The notes beneath the pieces are model-generated. The model did no database searches. It saw nothing but the letters and a program-made list of their open reading frames with translations, and was not told the DNA's origin. A stretch of DNA of 64,000 nt, taken from JAGVSR01 sp963750715. GTDB taxonomy: Bacteria > Pseudomonadota > Alphaproteobacteria > Rhizobiales > Hyphomicrobiaceae. The DNA lies in contig CAVVRP010000010.1 of the NCBI GenBank assembly GCA_963750715.1, positions 1 through 64,000 on the forward strand, written 5' to 3'. Below, in pieces: positions 17,786-26,699 of the stretch; positions within the stretch are counted from its first letter, which is position 1; every line of letters starts with the position of its first letter. A program made the translations under genes and the position numbers.

Positions 17786-17971
17786 ATGAGCAACTTTCAG
17801 CTACTCGAATACGCCGCCTGGGGCCTCTCCGCGATCTTCGGATTGTGGATGCTCATCGATCTCATTCGGACCGACCGCAAGTACTCGGAAGACTTGCTGA
17901 CGTCGTCAAAGGAAGGCCAGATCGAGGAGGCCTTCGTGATCGATCCGCCGCACCAGGGGGGACACCTGTGA
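17786..17971 (+). CDS. Single-helix membrane micropeptide, third gene of permease operon
   Basis: The 61-residue product has one membrane helix (LEYAAWGLSAIFGLWMLIDLI) followed by an acidic cytoplasmic tail (RTDRKYSEDLLTSSKEGQIEEAFVIDPPHQGGHL, in parts). It starts 3 bases after the previous stop and its TGA overlaps the GTG start of the permease, so translational coupling is very likely. Its size and coupling fit a small regulator or assembly factor of the permease. No homologue family is recognised. Confidence 0.8.
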   Translation: MSNFQLLEYAAWGLSAIFGLWMLIDLIRTDRKYSEDLLTSSKEGQIEEAFVIDPPHQGGHL

Positions 17972-19353
17972 CCCAGACAACAGCCATCCATGGCGAGAAA
18001 ATCTCACTGCTTCGCGTGCTGGGCCCCGGTCACGTGTGGGCGCTCGGCGTCGGTATCGTGCTCGTCGGCGAGTACATGGGTTGGAACTTCGCCGTCGGCA
18101 AGGGCGGTGCCATCGCCGCGCTGATCGCCTGCTGGATTGCCGGCCTCCTCTATACCTGCGTCGCTATGATCAACTCGGAGGTAACCTCCACGGTTGCCGC
18201 CGCGGGCGGTCAATATGCGCAGGCCAAGCACATCGTCGGACCTCTCATGGCCTTCAACGTCGGCCTGTTCCTGGTTTTCGCCTACACTATGCTGGAGGCA
18301 GCGAATGCCATCACGCTTGGTTATCTGGTGCAAACAGTCGGGGGCATGGCCGGATTCGAAAACGTGCACGACAAGCCGTTCATCGTGCTCACCATTATGT
18401 TCCTGGCGTGGCTCAATTACCGCGGCGTCTACGCGACACTGACGTTTAACCTTGTCATCACCGCGATCGCCTTCATTGCGATCCTGGTGCTGTTCTTCGC
18501 GGTTCAGCCGTGGACTGACAACATCCTGAAGCCGGGCGAGATGCTCACCGGTCTGCCGTATGGCTGGCTCGGTGTGATCGCCGCTCTGCACTTTGGCCTG
18601 TGGTACTACCTCGGCATCGAGGGCACCACGCAGGCCGCCGAAGAAGTGCGCTCACCCGCGCGCGCCCTGCCGCTCGGCACCATGACTGGCATGATCACAC
18701 TGCTGATCGCGGCGACGTTGACGTGGTTCATCTGCGTCAGTCTGATGCCGTGGGAGTATTTGGGCCAGGCCGTCACGCCGCTGTTCGATGCGGCGCGACT
18801 GACCGAGTCGACACCCTTGATGGTGCTCCTTTTCGTCGGCACCATGTTCTCCACGCTGGCCTCTGCCAATGGCTGCATCAATGACGCGTCGCGGGCATGG
18901 TTCTCCATGGGCCGCGACCGGTACCTGCCGCCCTGGTTCGGCGCGGTGCATCCCAAATACCGCACGCCGTACCGCTCGATCGTGTTCCTGGTTCCGGTGG
19001 CCGTCGTGTTCGCGTACTTCGCGCCGCTCGATCAGGTCATCACGTTCTCAATCCTGTCGGGCCTGCTCGGCTACACGTTCATGTCCTTCAACGTGGTCAT
19101 GTTCCGCAAAAAATGGCCGCTCGACACGATCAAGCGTGGCTACGTGCATCCCTTCCATCCGATCCCGGCTCTCGTGCTTCTGCTGTTGTGCGCGGCAACC
19201 TATTTCGCCGTGTTCCTGGGCTATGGCACGCAGCTCGTGGCGATGATGGTCTTCTATATCATCGCGTCGCTATGGTTCCATTTCCACCGGTACCGGTATG
19301 TTCGTCGCGGTGACCAATTCACCATGGCGTGGCCAAGACCGATCGGCTTCTAG
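17968..19353 (+). CDS. APC-superfamily amino acid/amine permease
   Basis: I chose GTG 17968 (VTQTTAIHGEKISLLRVLGPGHVWALGVG), which overlaps the preceding stop; the 63 residues upstream in the long frame come from the overlapping small gene. The 461-residue protein has about 12 helices. The helix-1 motif GIVLVGEYMGWNF, IEGTTQAAEEVRSPARALPLGTM and MFSTLASANGCINDASRAWFSMGRDRYLPPWFGAVHPKYRTP are typical of the ethanolamine/amino-acid APC permease branch. An amine substrate is plausible given the soxB-soxG relic next door and the methylated-amine genes in the window, but this is not shown by sequence. Confidence 0.88.
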   Translation: MTQTTAIHGEKISLLRVLGPGHVWALGVGIVLVGEYMGWNFAVGKGGAIAALIACWIAGLLYTCVAMINSEVTSTVAAAGGQYAQAKHIVGPLMAFNVGLFLVFAYTMLEAANAITLGYLVQTVGGMAGFENVHDKPFIVLTIMFLAWLNYRGVYATLTFNLVITAIAFIAILVLFFAVQPWTDNILKPGEMLTGLPYGWLGVIAALHFGLWYYLGIEGTTQAAEEVRSPARALPLGTMTGMITLLIAATLTWFICVSLMPWEYLGQAVTPLFDAARLTESTPLMVLLFVGTMFSTLASANGCINDASRAWFSMGRDRYLPPWFGAVHPKYRTPYRSIVFLVPVAVVFAYFAPLDQVITFSILSGLLGYTFMSFNVVMFRKKWPLDTIKRGYVHPFHPIPALVLLLLCAATYFAVFLGYGTQLVAMMVFYIIASLWFHFHRYRYVRRGDQFTMAWPRPIGF

Positions 19354-19419
19354 CCCCAAGCAAAGGGCGCGGCTGTTTCTTCAGAGGCGGCCGCGCCTAA
19401 TCCCGATCCCAAAGCCAGT

Positions 19420-20154
19420 TTGGTGCCGCCCGTGTCGAGCGCGCTCTTGTATCTGCTTATTCTCGCGATGGCCGGCGTGTTGGCCGCGCTTGCCGTACGT
19501 GACCACCGCGCCGCAAAACTGGCGCGCCGGGGTCTTCTTGACGGCTGCAGGGCGACATTACAGGCGGTGCGCGTAACCCAATGCGCCGATGGCTTTCCCA
19601 GCCTGAGCGGATTTCATGGCGGCTTGCCCGTCCGTGTGACGCTTGTGCCCGATACGATGACCGTGCGTCGGCTGCCGCAGCTGTGGATGACGGTGACGCT
19701 CCAGCACGCCGCCGCGAGGCCCGGATTTGGCGTTCTCGTTCGGCACGCGGGCACCGAATTCTATGCGCTGACGCCGTCTTTCCAACATCGGCTCGAGCCG
19801 CCAGCCGGGCTACCGTGGGAAGTGGTGGCAAGGGGCGATGATCCGGCTGCCCAGCATCTGCTGGAAGGGCTGGTGGAGCCGCTTGGCCGGATCCTTGCGG
19901 ACGGGCGCATCAAGGAAGTGGCTGTAACGGCAAAAGGCTTTCGCATCGTGCGGCAGGTCGGCGAAGGCCGGCGCGGCGAGCATCTGTTGCTGCGCCAGTC
20001 CGTGTTCGACGATGCGGATATTCCGGCGGCCCTTGTGCAAAGCCTTCTCGACGAACTCGATGCGCTGCGCGCCACTGCGGAGCCCACAGCAGACGCGCTG
20101 GCGGAGCTGGCAAAGGTGACGACGGCGAAGCGGACAAGAGAGGCTGCCACATGA
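19420..20154 (+). CDS. Membrane-anchored protein of unknown function
   Basis: The 244-residue protein has one N-terminal helix (SSALLYLLILAMAGVLAALAV) and a cytoplasmic-looking soluble part with a beta-rich middle (HGGLPVRVTLVPDTMTVRRLPQLWMTVTLQ, LVRHAGTEFYALTPSFQHRLEPP) and helical C-terminus. Start is TTG 19420 or GTG 19423; both lack a strong RBS. It overlaps the next gene by ATGA. No family is recognised, and it is unclear if it belongs to the permease operon 66 bases upstream. Confidence 0.65.
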   Translation: MVPPVSSALLYLLILAMAGVLAALAVRDHRAAKLARRGLLDGCRATLQAVRVTQCADGFPSLSGFHGGLPVRVTLVPDTMTVRRLPQLWMTVTLQHAAARPGFGVLVRHAGTEFYALTPSFQHRLEPPAGLPWEVVARGDDPAAQHLLEGLVEPLGRILADGRIKEVAVTAKGFRIVRQVGEGRRGEHLLLRQSVFDDADIPAALVQSLLDELDALRATAEPTADALAELAKVTTAKRTREAAT

Positions 20155-20432
20155 CGCAGCGGACTTCGGCTCCGATCAATCCCTACATCGTTCTTGCGCT
20201 CGCCATCGTGCTTCCTGGCGTCGGTCATGTCGCCGCCGGACAGCCGCAACGCGGGTTCGGTTTTGCCCTGTTCACGCTGATCCTGGCGCTGCTGACCTGG
20301 CACGCGACGACGCCGGAGCACTCAATCGTGGGCCGCACCGCGGGCGGGTTGTTCGTGTGGGCCCTTTCGATACCGGACGCGTACAAAGTTGCGCGGGTGA
20401 ACTACGAAGTCTGGCGGCGGTCGAATGCCTAA
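20151..20432 (+). CDS. Small two- or three-helix membrane protein
   Basis: The 93-residue protein overlaps the upstream gene (ATGA) and is hydrophobic throughout: PYIVLALAIVLPGVGHVAAGQ, GFALFTLILALLTWHAT and TAGGLFVWALSIPDAYKVAR. The PGVGHVAAGQPQRGF segment resembles the short glycine-rich loop of TM2-like or DUF-type small membrane proteins that read PG.GHLYLG..., so it may belong there. The function is unknown. It probably forms a unit with the 19420-20154 product. Confidence 0.7.
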   Translation: MTQRTSAPINPYIVLALAIVLPGVGHVAAGQPQRGFGFALFTLILALLTWHATTPEHSIVGRTAGGLFVWALSIPDAYKVARVNYEVWRRSNA

Positions 20433-20661
20433 GCGGTGGCTCGGGGAAACTGCTCTAAATCAGCACTACACTACCAGGAAACAAAACACGCCCGGCGAAA
20501 CCGCGATCAACAAGGGCGTGCGCTCGGGCTGGGGCATCGAGCAGGCGATCACGCCGCGCATGAGCCTCAAGCTCGAATACCTGAACATGGATTTCGGCAG
20601 CTACGAGGGCTACTCCGACAATCAGGACCTGGTGCGCGCCGGCTTGAACTACAGGTTCTGA
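20425..20661 (+). pseudogene. C-terminal fragment of an OmpA-like / Omp25-type beta-barrel porin
   Basis: The last 45 residues (GWGIEQAITPRMSLKLEYLNMDFGSYEG and NQDLVRAGLNYRF) match the final strands of the Omp25/Omp31-like outer membrane proteins common in Hyphomicrobiales, including the terminal aromatic Phe needed for barrel assembly. The first 25 residues are not porin sequence and there is no signal peptide. The gene is therefore a 3' fragment left by a deletion; the frame only begins within the preceding gene's stop by chance. Confidence 0.8.
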
Positions 20662-20668
20662 TCGAGGT

Positions 20669-22366
20669 CTACGCCGCGGCGGCGCCCGGTGCCGACACTA
20701 ACACTGGGCTCGCATTCGTGAGAGGGGCAGCGTCGTAGACGAGCCGGTGATCGGCTGCGAAGTGCATCATCGCACGTTCGGAAAGCGCCGTGATGCTGAG
20801 CAACGGATTGACGCCGAGCGAGCGCGGAATGATCGAACCGTCGATGACGTACAGACCTTCATGCACGGCTGCAGAACATGCACCCGGGGTGGCGTCGAAC
20901 ACCTTCGACTTGTGATTGACGACGCCGTCGCCGCGTTCCCGGCCAATCGCGCAACCGCCGAGCGGATGGGCGGTCGCGGGCTGATGGCCCATCACCGTGC
21001 CGGCGAGCGGGTTCTTGACGTAGTCTCCACCGGCATTCTCGACGATGCTGCGCAGCATAGCATCGAGACGCTTGTAGACCGGTTCGTCCTTGGCGCCCGG
21101 CCAAGCCAACGTCAGCCTGTCGTCGTCGAGGCGGAAGCCCCCCGACGCGCTGTCATGCGAGACGGCAAAATACGTCTGCATGCTTGCGAACGGGCCTTTG
21201 TAGACGCCGTTGACGAGGCTTTGCAGTGCACCGAGCAGGCGGCCGTTCGGCAGAAACATGAGCGGCAGGGCGGGCGCCACGGCGGACGGCACGGCCCCTT
21301 CCTGCACACACATTTCGTTCTCCAGCTGCAGCGCGTCGCGCAATTCGAGCTGACCGCTGACGGACGCGCCGACTTCCAACCCGTCGAGTTTTGATGGGTA
21401 TCCGACGCCGATAGAATTCACGGGGCTTTTCGCGCCATAGCCGAACGCGATGATATCGCCATTCGCCGAGAACCGTTGGCCAAGCCGATCCGACAGAGCC
21501 AGGCCGCGCTCGCGCGAGCGCAGCAAGATCTCCGTTGAACCAAGTGTGCCGGCGGCAACAACGACAATTGTTGCCTCGACCACAATATCGCGCGTCGCGG
21601 CATTGCCGTTCGCGCGGCCAGTCGGTGCGCAGTGAACCCGCCAGCGGGCGCCCGTCTTCTCGATATGGCGGACAGTTATGCTCGTGAACATCTCGGCGCC
21701 GTGCCGGGCAGCATACGGCAGGTAGGTGAGGGCGACCGTATTCTTGGCGCCGACATTGCAGCCGCCGCAGCAATCGCCGCAACGCGTGCAAGCCTTCTGC
21801 GCGATACCGGCGGCATTGATCGTGTCGGTGAAGCTCACGGCCACGCGTGGAGCAACAACCGGATGGCCGAGCGCATCGCCTGCCTGCTTCAGGACTTTGT
21901 ACTTGGTCAGTTCGCCAGCGCGCGGGTCGCTGGACGGGCGTACCCAGGACTCCGCGCTGGTGAAGCCCTTGTCGAGCAATCCATCCTGGCGGATCTGGCA
22001 GGGCCATACCTCGTCCGCGAACACACGCGTATCGGGGCGCAGCGAGACACCCGCGTTGACGAGAGAACCGCCACCGAGGCCGCATCCGACCAGCACGTGC
22101 ATGTCGTCGCCGAGGCGCACATCGAAAAGCGCCGTGTCGGGTCCGGTGCGAACGTGCCGGCCACGGACCTGCAGGTTGTTCTTGAGATCCGGAAACTTGC
22201 CAGGGAACTCGCCCGTGACGAATTCAAGTCCGCGCTCGAGCACCGCGACGCTTTTGCCCGCGCGCGACAGCCGGGCGGCGGTTACGCCTCCGCCGTAGCC
22301 AGAGCCGATGACCACGACATCATACGTCTGCTTCAGACGCTCGGGCGGCAAGGCGAGTCGCGTCAT
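20669..22366 (-). CDS. GMC-family FAD oxidoreductase (cholesterol-oxidase-like)
   Basis: The 565-residue flavoprotein begins with the FAD motif VVVIGSGYGGGVTAARLSRAG (residues 17-37) and has GCGLGGGSLVNAG at about 94-106 and the C-terminal HPLGGC ... VIDGSIIPRSLGVNPLLSITALSERAM. The closest known group is the cholesterol oxidase / GMC branch. A striking extra is CTRCGDCCGGCNVGAK at residues 193-208, five cysteines in a ferredoxin-like spacing, which may hold an Fe-S cluster. The electron acceptor could then be a respiratory component instead of O2 (inference). Substrate unknown. No signal peptide. Confidence 0.9.
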   Translation of the reverse strand: MTRLALPPERLKQTYDVVVIGSGYGGGVTAARLSRAGKSVAVLERGLEFVTGEFPGKFPDLKNNLQVRGRHVRTGPDTALFDVRLGDDMHVLVGCGLGGGSLVNAGVSLRPDTRVFADEVWPCQIRQDGLLDKGFTSAESWVRPSSDPRAGELTKYKVLKQAGDALGHPVVAPRVAVSFTDTINAAGIAQKACTRCGDCCGGCNVGAKNTVALTYLPYAARHGAEMFTSITVRHIEKTGARWRVHCAPTGRANGNAATRDIVVEATIVVVAAGTLGSTEILLRSRERGLALSDRLGQRFSANGDIIAFGYGAKSPVNSIGVGYPSKLDGLEVGASVSGQLELRDALQLENEMCVQEGAVPSAVAPALPLMFLPNGRLLGALQSLVNGVYKGPFASMQTYFAVSHDSASGGFRLDDDRLTLAWPGAKDEPVYKRLDAMLRSIVENAGGDYVKNPLAGTVMGHQPATAHPLGGCAIGRERGDGVVNHKSKVFDATPGACSAAVHEGLYVIDGSIIPRSLGVNPLLSITALSERAMMHFAADHRLVYDAAPLTNASPVLVSAPGAAAA

Positions 22367-22483
22367 GGATCAGTCCTTGTTTGCTGATCCTCGCTAACTC
22401 ACTTTGCGTGCGGCATGCAATGCAGCGGGACATGCGGTGGTTGATAATCAAGCCCGAGTGTGGATTTCATGCACAACTGGTGT

Positions 22484-23824
22484 TCACACGACGGTTGCCA
22501 GATCGTACAGCAGTTTCACATTGAGGCAGATGATGATCGTCGCCACGAGTGCCGCGAGTGCCGTGAGCCAGCGCGGCGCAACGAGCGCGCCCATCTTCGC
22601 GCGCGAGGCCGAGAACATGACAAGCGGAACCACGGCGAAGGGCAATTGCAGCCCAAGTATGACCTGGGACAGGATCAGAAGTTTTCCCGTACCGTTCGCG
22701 CCATAAACGATTGTAACGATCGCTGCCGGAAAGATGGCCACGCCGCGCGTCACCAGACGCCGCAGCCATGGCGCCATTCGGAAATCTATGAAGCCCTCCA
22801 TCACGGCCTGACCGGCAAGTGTCGCGGTCACCGTGGAGTTGAGGCCACAGCACAACAGAGCGATGGCGAACAGGGTGGGCGCTATCGAAGCGCCGAGCAG
22901 CGGCATCAGCATGGCATGAGCGTCGCCAAGTTCCGCGATGTCGGTGCGGCCGGCATGATGAAAGGTCGCCGCCGCCAGGATGAGGATCGACGCGTTGATG
23001 AGCAGTGCGAACATGAGCGCCGCCGTCGAATTGATCGTGGCGTAATGCAGTGCTTCGCGCCGTTCCGGCAGGCTTGGTCCATACGAGCGCGTCTGAACGA
23101 TGGCTGAATGCAGATACAGATTGTGGGGCATGACCGTTGCGCCGATGATGCCGAGCGCCAGATAAAGCATGTCGGGGTTCGTGACGATTTGCGTGGTCGG
23201 CGCGAAGCCCTTGATCACTTCACTCCACACCGGGTCCGCCATCCAGATCTGGACCAAAAAGCAGACGCTGATGACGCCGAGCAGCGCCACGATCATCGCC
23301 TCGATCCAGCGGAAACCGAGGTTCTGCAGCCAGAGGATCAAGAACACGTCGAGTGCCGTCAGGACGACGGCAATCTCGAGGGGAATTCCAAACAGCAGAT
23401 TGAGACCGATGGCCGTGCCGATGATCTCCGCCAGGTCGGTGGCGCAGATCGCCAGTTCCGCCAGAGCCCACAGCACCCACGTGACAGAACGCGGGAAGGC
23501 GTCGCGGCATGCCTGCGCAAGGTCGCGGCCGGTCGCAATCCCGAGGCGCGCGCACAGCGACTGCAGTAGGATTGCCATCATGTTGGAGAGGAGGGCGACG
23601 AACAGAAGTGCGTAGCCGAACTTCGAGCCGCCGGCGAGCGAGGTCGCCCAGTTGCCGGGGTCCATGTAGCCGACCGCAACCAGATAGCCCGGCCCTGAGA
23701 AGGCGACCATCTTGCGCCAACCTGACCCGGTGGCGGGAATGCGAATGGAACGGAAGACTTCTGCCAAAGGCGGGCTTTCGGACCGCTTTCGCCAAGCCCG
23801 CTGGACGTCTGGCTCGATACTCAT
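22484..23824 (-). CDS. mntH: Nramp-family divalent metal (Mn2+/Fe2+) transporter
   Basis: The 446-residue protein has the Nramp metal site in helix 1 (GYMDPGNWATS) and helix 6 (IGATVMPHNLYLHS). Eleven or so membrane helices follow the usual LeuT-like order. The family couples metal uptake to protons at the inner membrane. The start ATG 23824 lies 16 bases from a perfect palindrome (23840-23862) with the look of a Fur-family operator, so metal-dependent repression is likely. A 117-base gap separates the gene's stop from the divergent-start GMC gene. Confidence 0.96.
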   Translation of the reverse strand: MSIEPDVQRAWRKRSESPPLAEVFRSIRIPATGSGWRKMVAFSGPGYLVAVGYMDPGNWATSLAGGSKFGYALLFVALLSNMMAILLQSLCARLGIATGRDLAQACRDAFPRSVTWVLWALAELAICATDLAEIIGTAIGLNLLFGIPLEIAVVLTALDVFLILWLQNLGFRWIEAMIVALLGVISVCFLVQIWMADPVWSEVIKGFAPTTQIVTNPDMLYLALGIIGATVMPHNLYLHSAIVQTRSYGPSLPERREALHYATINSTAALMFALLINASILILAAATFHHAGRTDIAELGDAHAMLMPLLGASIAPTLFAIALLCCGLNSTVTATLAGQAVMEGFIDFRMAPWLRRLVTRGVAIFPAAIVTIVYGANGTGKLLILSQVILGLQLPFAVVPLVMFSASRAKMGALVAPRWLTALAALVATIIICLNVKLLYDLATVV

Positions 23825-23839
23825 GGGGAGAGACTATCT

Positions 23840-23862
23840 TAGTTGCGAATTGTTCGCAACTA
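23840..23862. promoter_or_regulatory. Palindromic operator before mntH (Mur/Fur-type candidate)
   Basis: The perfect inverted repeat TAGTTGCGAA-TTG-TTCGCAACTA has 10-bp arms and a 3-base centre. It ends 16 bases before the mntH start, over the likely promoter. Its TTGCGAA-N3-TTCGCAA form is close in design to the TGCAAAT-type manganese-responsive sites bound by Mur in rhizobia. An MntR-type regulator cannot be excluded. Confidence 0.75.
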
Positions 23863-24566
23863 GATGTCTGTTCTCATCCCCAGGGGGCTATGATCGGGGC
23901 GTCACTGAGGAGGGGTCTCGCGCGGGTCTATGTGAAGAGTACAAGGCTTGTTGCGATGGCGGCCATCCGATCACCATTCCATAGGCGGCCTCGTGACCTG
24001 TCGAGTAGCGTTCGGCCTCGGGCATCGGCGTAGTCACGCAGTTTTACCGCAGAAGCGTAGTCACTCACTGATATGCGACATTCGTGTTTTCAATGCCTTA
24101 CCCACTCAGACGAGCATCAAAATCGGCCAAATTTCGTTTAACGTGACAACACCTTGAGTTGCGCCTCGAATCGAAGAAGCCGGACGGTGGTCGACCGGTT
24201 CGGCCATCATCGAGGCATCTCCACGGATCTCCTCTGCCTGCCGTCCCGCGAAAAAAATCACGCATATCCGACTCCGCAGTCGTGCGAGATTTGGAGACGA
24301 GTTTTTGTGCTCGCCTGCTCGGCGCACTAATAGACCAAAACATTCGACTAGTTCGGTGCCTTCGTCCACCTCTAAAGAGAAATGCAAGTATCGAAATCGA
24401 GAGTTGATCAGCTTACAGTCCTGACAGATCAAAACTCACGCCGATAAGTTTAGCGCCGGTAAGTTTCCCAAAGGAGACAGGGCAGCAGCCAGACCCAGGA
24501 TGTTCGATGGTCTGTCGTTCTGAAATGGCTTATCAAGCGTTCGTCTAAACTTAAAAATCTCAAGAT
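23863..24566. other. Long intergenic stretch at left edge of amine island
   Basis: About 700 bases lie between the mntH operator and the solute-binding protein gene. Open frames here (for example 24098-24432 on the minus strand) have no recognisable family, poor starts and codon use unlike flanking genes. The stretch becomes more AT-rich towards 24400-24566. I see no tRNA, integrase or repeat that would mark an island border. Confidence 0.4.
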
Positions 24567-24590
24567 TTGCTCGAACGAGTTACCAGCCCG

Positions 24591-25886
24591 ATGGCTCTAC
24601 GCTCTCGAAGTTCGCTCGCCTCCGCCCTCTCAGTGGCCATGCCGTATTCGGTCTTGGATGCGGAGGAAAAACTCAAAATCGGATTTCTTGCTCCGTTGAC
24701 TGGCAAACTGAAGTCCTGGGCTGAACCAGGCCTGAATGGTTGCGTCATCTGGATGGACCAGATGCACGAGGCTGGCGGCATAAAGGTCGGAGATCGGCGA
24801 TACCAAGTCGAACTAGTGCCCTACGACACGGAGTTCAAACCAGAAAAGGCACTCGCTGGCGTCAAAAAGCTCGTCCTGGAGGATGGCGTAAAATTTATCG
24901 CCATGGTCGGAGGCAACGATATTACGAGGCCTTTTCGGGAATTTATTAGTGACCAAAGAATGCTCGTATCGACGCTGCTGCCGAGCGACCTGACGCCCGA
25001 TGCCCCGACGCTCGTAGCGCTGAGCGAAGTCCATCCGATTTACAATGTGACCGGAGTCGATTGGCTGAAACGCCGATACCCAAGGCTCAAGACTGCAGCC
25101 CTGTGCACCCAGAACGATATGCACGGTCTGCCATCAATTGCTACCTATAGAGCGGCATTCGAAGCAGCCGGCATCGAACTAGTCGCGGAACATCTTTTCC
25201 CGATTGAGACTGCGGATTTTGCGCCGATTGTTGCAGGCCTGATGGCACGCAAGCCTGATATCCTGTGCTGGGACACAGCTTACGAGCCGTTTGTGCATGC
25301 ATTGACCATCGAGGCCTTCAGGCAAGGTTACAAGGGACGGCTGTTGTCATGTACCTGTGACAACTACCGCGATCTGGTCGACAAGACGAGCCAGAAGTTC
25401 ATGGAGGGATTTGTATTCCAATTTCCGGACTTCGATGACCCGCTGCTCACGAGCCCACCGGTCAACTTTGCAAAGCCCAACGAATTCTATGACGAATTTT
25501 GCCGGCGCTACCCCGGTACGTGGAGCGCAGTGTCATGGGAGTATGCATCGACGCTTGAACTTTGGAAGACGGCTGTTGAACGGGCAAATACATTCGAGCC
25601 GTTCGCCGTTCTATCCATGATGAAAATTGGCGGCGTGGGTGCCCACGCTTTCGGCGACGCTGTCTGGTGGGGAAAAGAGCTGTTTGGGATTGACAATGCG
25701 CTGGTCGGACATTGGCCAATCGTAACCATCCAAAACGGTTGCGCTCGCATCGTCGAGTTCGGATCGATCACGGCGTGGTGGTCAAAGCACAAGCGCCTTT
25801 TGGTTAAACACATGAGAAAACTTGATCTCATGTGGGATCAGCGTGAGACGGCTCGCCGCGACGTCTCGATTTTGCTTGATAATTAG
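24591..25886 (+). CDS. ABC transporter substrate-binding protein (branched-chain amino acid/amide type)
   Basis: This periplasmic binding protein of the Peripla_BP_6 (LivK/AmiC/UrtA-like) fold has LKIGFLAPLTGKLKSWAEPGLNGCVIWMDQMHEAGGIKVGDRRYQVELVPYDTEFKPEKALAGVKKLV in register with the family (quoted as motif LKIGFLAPLTG). ATG 24591 gives a short signal-like N-terminus ending at VLDAEEK; TTG 24567 would add eight residues. There is no permease or ATPase gene nearby, so it is an orphan that may share a transporter or act as a sensor. It converges with the GntR gene and overlaps it by 4 bases. Its place by the dimethylamine genes suggests an amine or amide ligand (inference). Confidence 0.85.
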   Translation: MALRSRSSLASALSVAMPYSVLDAEEKLKIGFLAPLTGKLKSWAEPGLNGCVIWMDQMHEAGGIKVGDRRYQVELVPYDTEFKPEKALAGVKKLVLEDGVKFIAMVGGNDITRPFREFISDQRMLVSTLLPSDLTPDAPTLVALSEVHPIYNVTGVDWLKRRYPRLKTAALCTQNDMHGLPSIATYRAAFEAAGIELVAEHLFPIETADFAPIVAGLMARKPDILCWDTAYEPFVHALTIEAFRQGYKGRLLSCTCDNYRDLVDKTSQKFMEGFVFQFPDFDDPLLTSPPVNFAKPNEFYDEFCRRYPGTWSAVSWEYASTLELWKTAVERANTFEPFAVLSMMKIGGVGAHAFGDAVWWGKELFGIDNALVGHWPIVTIQNGCARIVEFGSITAWWSKHKRLLVKHMRKLDLMWDQRETARRDVSILLDN

Positions 25887-26680
25887 GGCGAGTAAATCAT
25901 GTCCTCCTGCATGTTGGAAATGTGAAGCTTCATGTAAGCCACGGCGCTTTCGATGTCTCGATTCTCGAGCGCGTTGAAGAGGGATCGCAGTCTTTTTTTG
26001 TTATCACGGATGCGTTCTGGAGTGAGTGTCTGCTTCTTGATGGCACACCACTGCGGCTGTCGACGCACCTCGTCGAGAATTTTGTACATGCCGATGAGCA
26101 GAGGATTGTGCGTTCCCTCGGCAATCGTCATCAGAAAGAGCTTTTCGAGGCTCGCAAATTGGTCAGCATCGGTAACGACAAGCTCGATTTTCTCCAGTGT
26201 TTCACGAAGATTCGTCATATCTCTCGATGACATGTAGAGCGTCGCCAATCGGACGATCTCTGGCTCAAGAATGGAACAGGCTACGTTCATTTCGAATGGT
26301 GACGCAAGCTCCGCAATGGCCCTTGTGTCCAAACTACCGACAGCGGGTAGGCTACCGTTTGACAATGCGTTCCTATTGTTTTGCTTGCGATAAGTGACGA
26401 ACGTACCGCTACCGGCGCGCCTTGCGACGACGTCGTAACTCGCTAGAAATTCGAGAGCCTGACGAATTGTTGTTCGCGAAGCGTCGAAGTCTTCTGCGAG
26501 TTCGCGCTCGGTGGCAATCCGCGTGGCATAGAGATAACGCCCAGTAGAAATTCTGGAGAACAGCTCGCTTGCGATTGCTCTTACCCTACCGTTAACAAGG
26601 GGATGGTTGGCGGGATCAACCTCCCATGGTGGTTGTTCCATTTTTCTGTTCCTAAATTCGTGGTGCCGGATTTCACTCAA
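25883..26680 (-). CDS. GntR family transcriptional regulator, FadR/FCD subfamily
   Basis: The 265-residue protein has the winged helix ERELAEDFDASRTTIRQALEFLASYDVVARRAGSGTFVTYR (residues about 60-100) and a C-terminal all-helical FCD ligand domain (SPFEMNVACSILEPEIVRLATLYMSS ... NPLLIGMYKILDEVRR ... RLRSLFNALENRDIESAVAYMKLHISN). FCD domains usually bind organic acids or a metal-ligand pair. It probably regulates the binding-protein gene, the permease at 27846 or the dmm operon. ATG 26680 follows no clear RBS; translation might begin at the inner Met of MEQPPWEVDP. Confidence 0.92.
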   Translation of the reverse strand: MSEIRHHEFRNRKMEQPPWEVDPANHPLVNGRVRAIASELFSRISTGRYLYATRIATERELAEDFDASRTTIRQALEFLASYDVVARRAGSGTFVTYRKQNNRNALSNGSLPAVGSLDTRAIAELASPFEMNVACSILEPEIVRLATLYMSSRDMTNLRETLEKIELVVTDADQFASLEKLFLMTIAEGTHNPLLIGMYKILDEVRRQPQWCAIKKQTLTPERIRDNKKRLRSLFNALENRDIESAVAYMKLHISNMQEDMIYSP

Positions 26681-26699
26681 AAAGCACTGTACAATCCAC

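Noticed and set aside
24098..24432. 108-residue minus-strand open frame near the island edge
   Set aside because: Codon use is irregular, no motif is seen, and it competes with a second open frame on the other strand.
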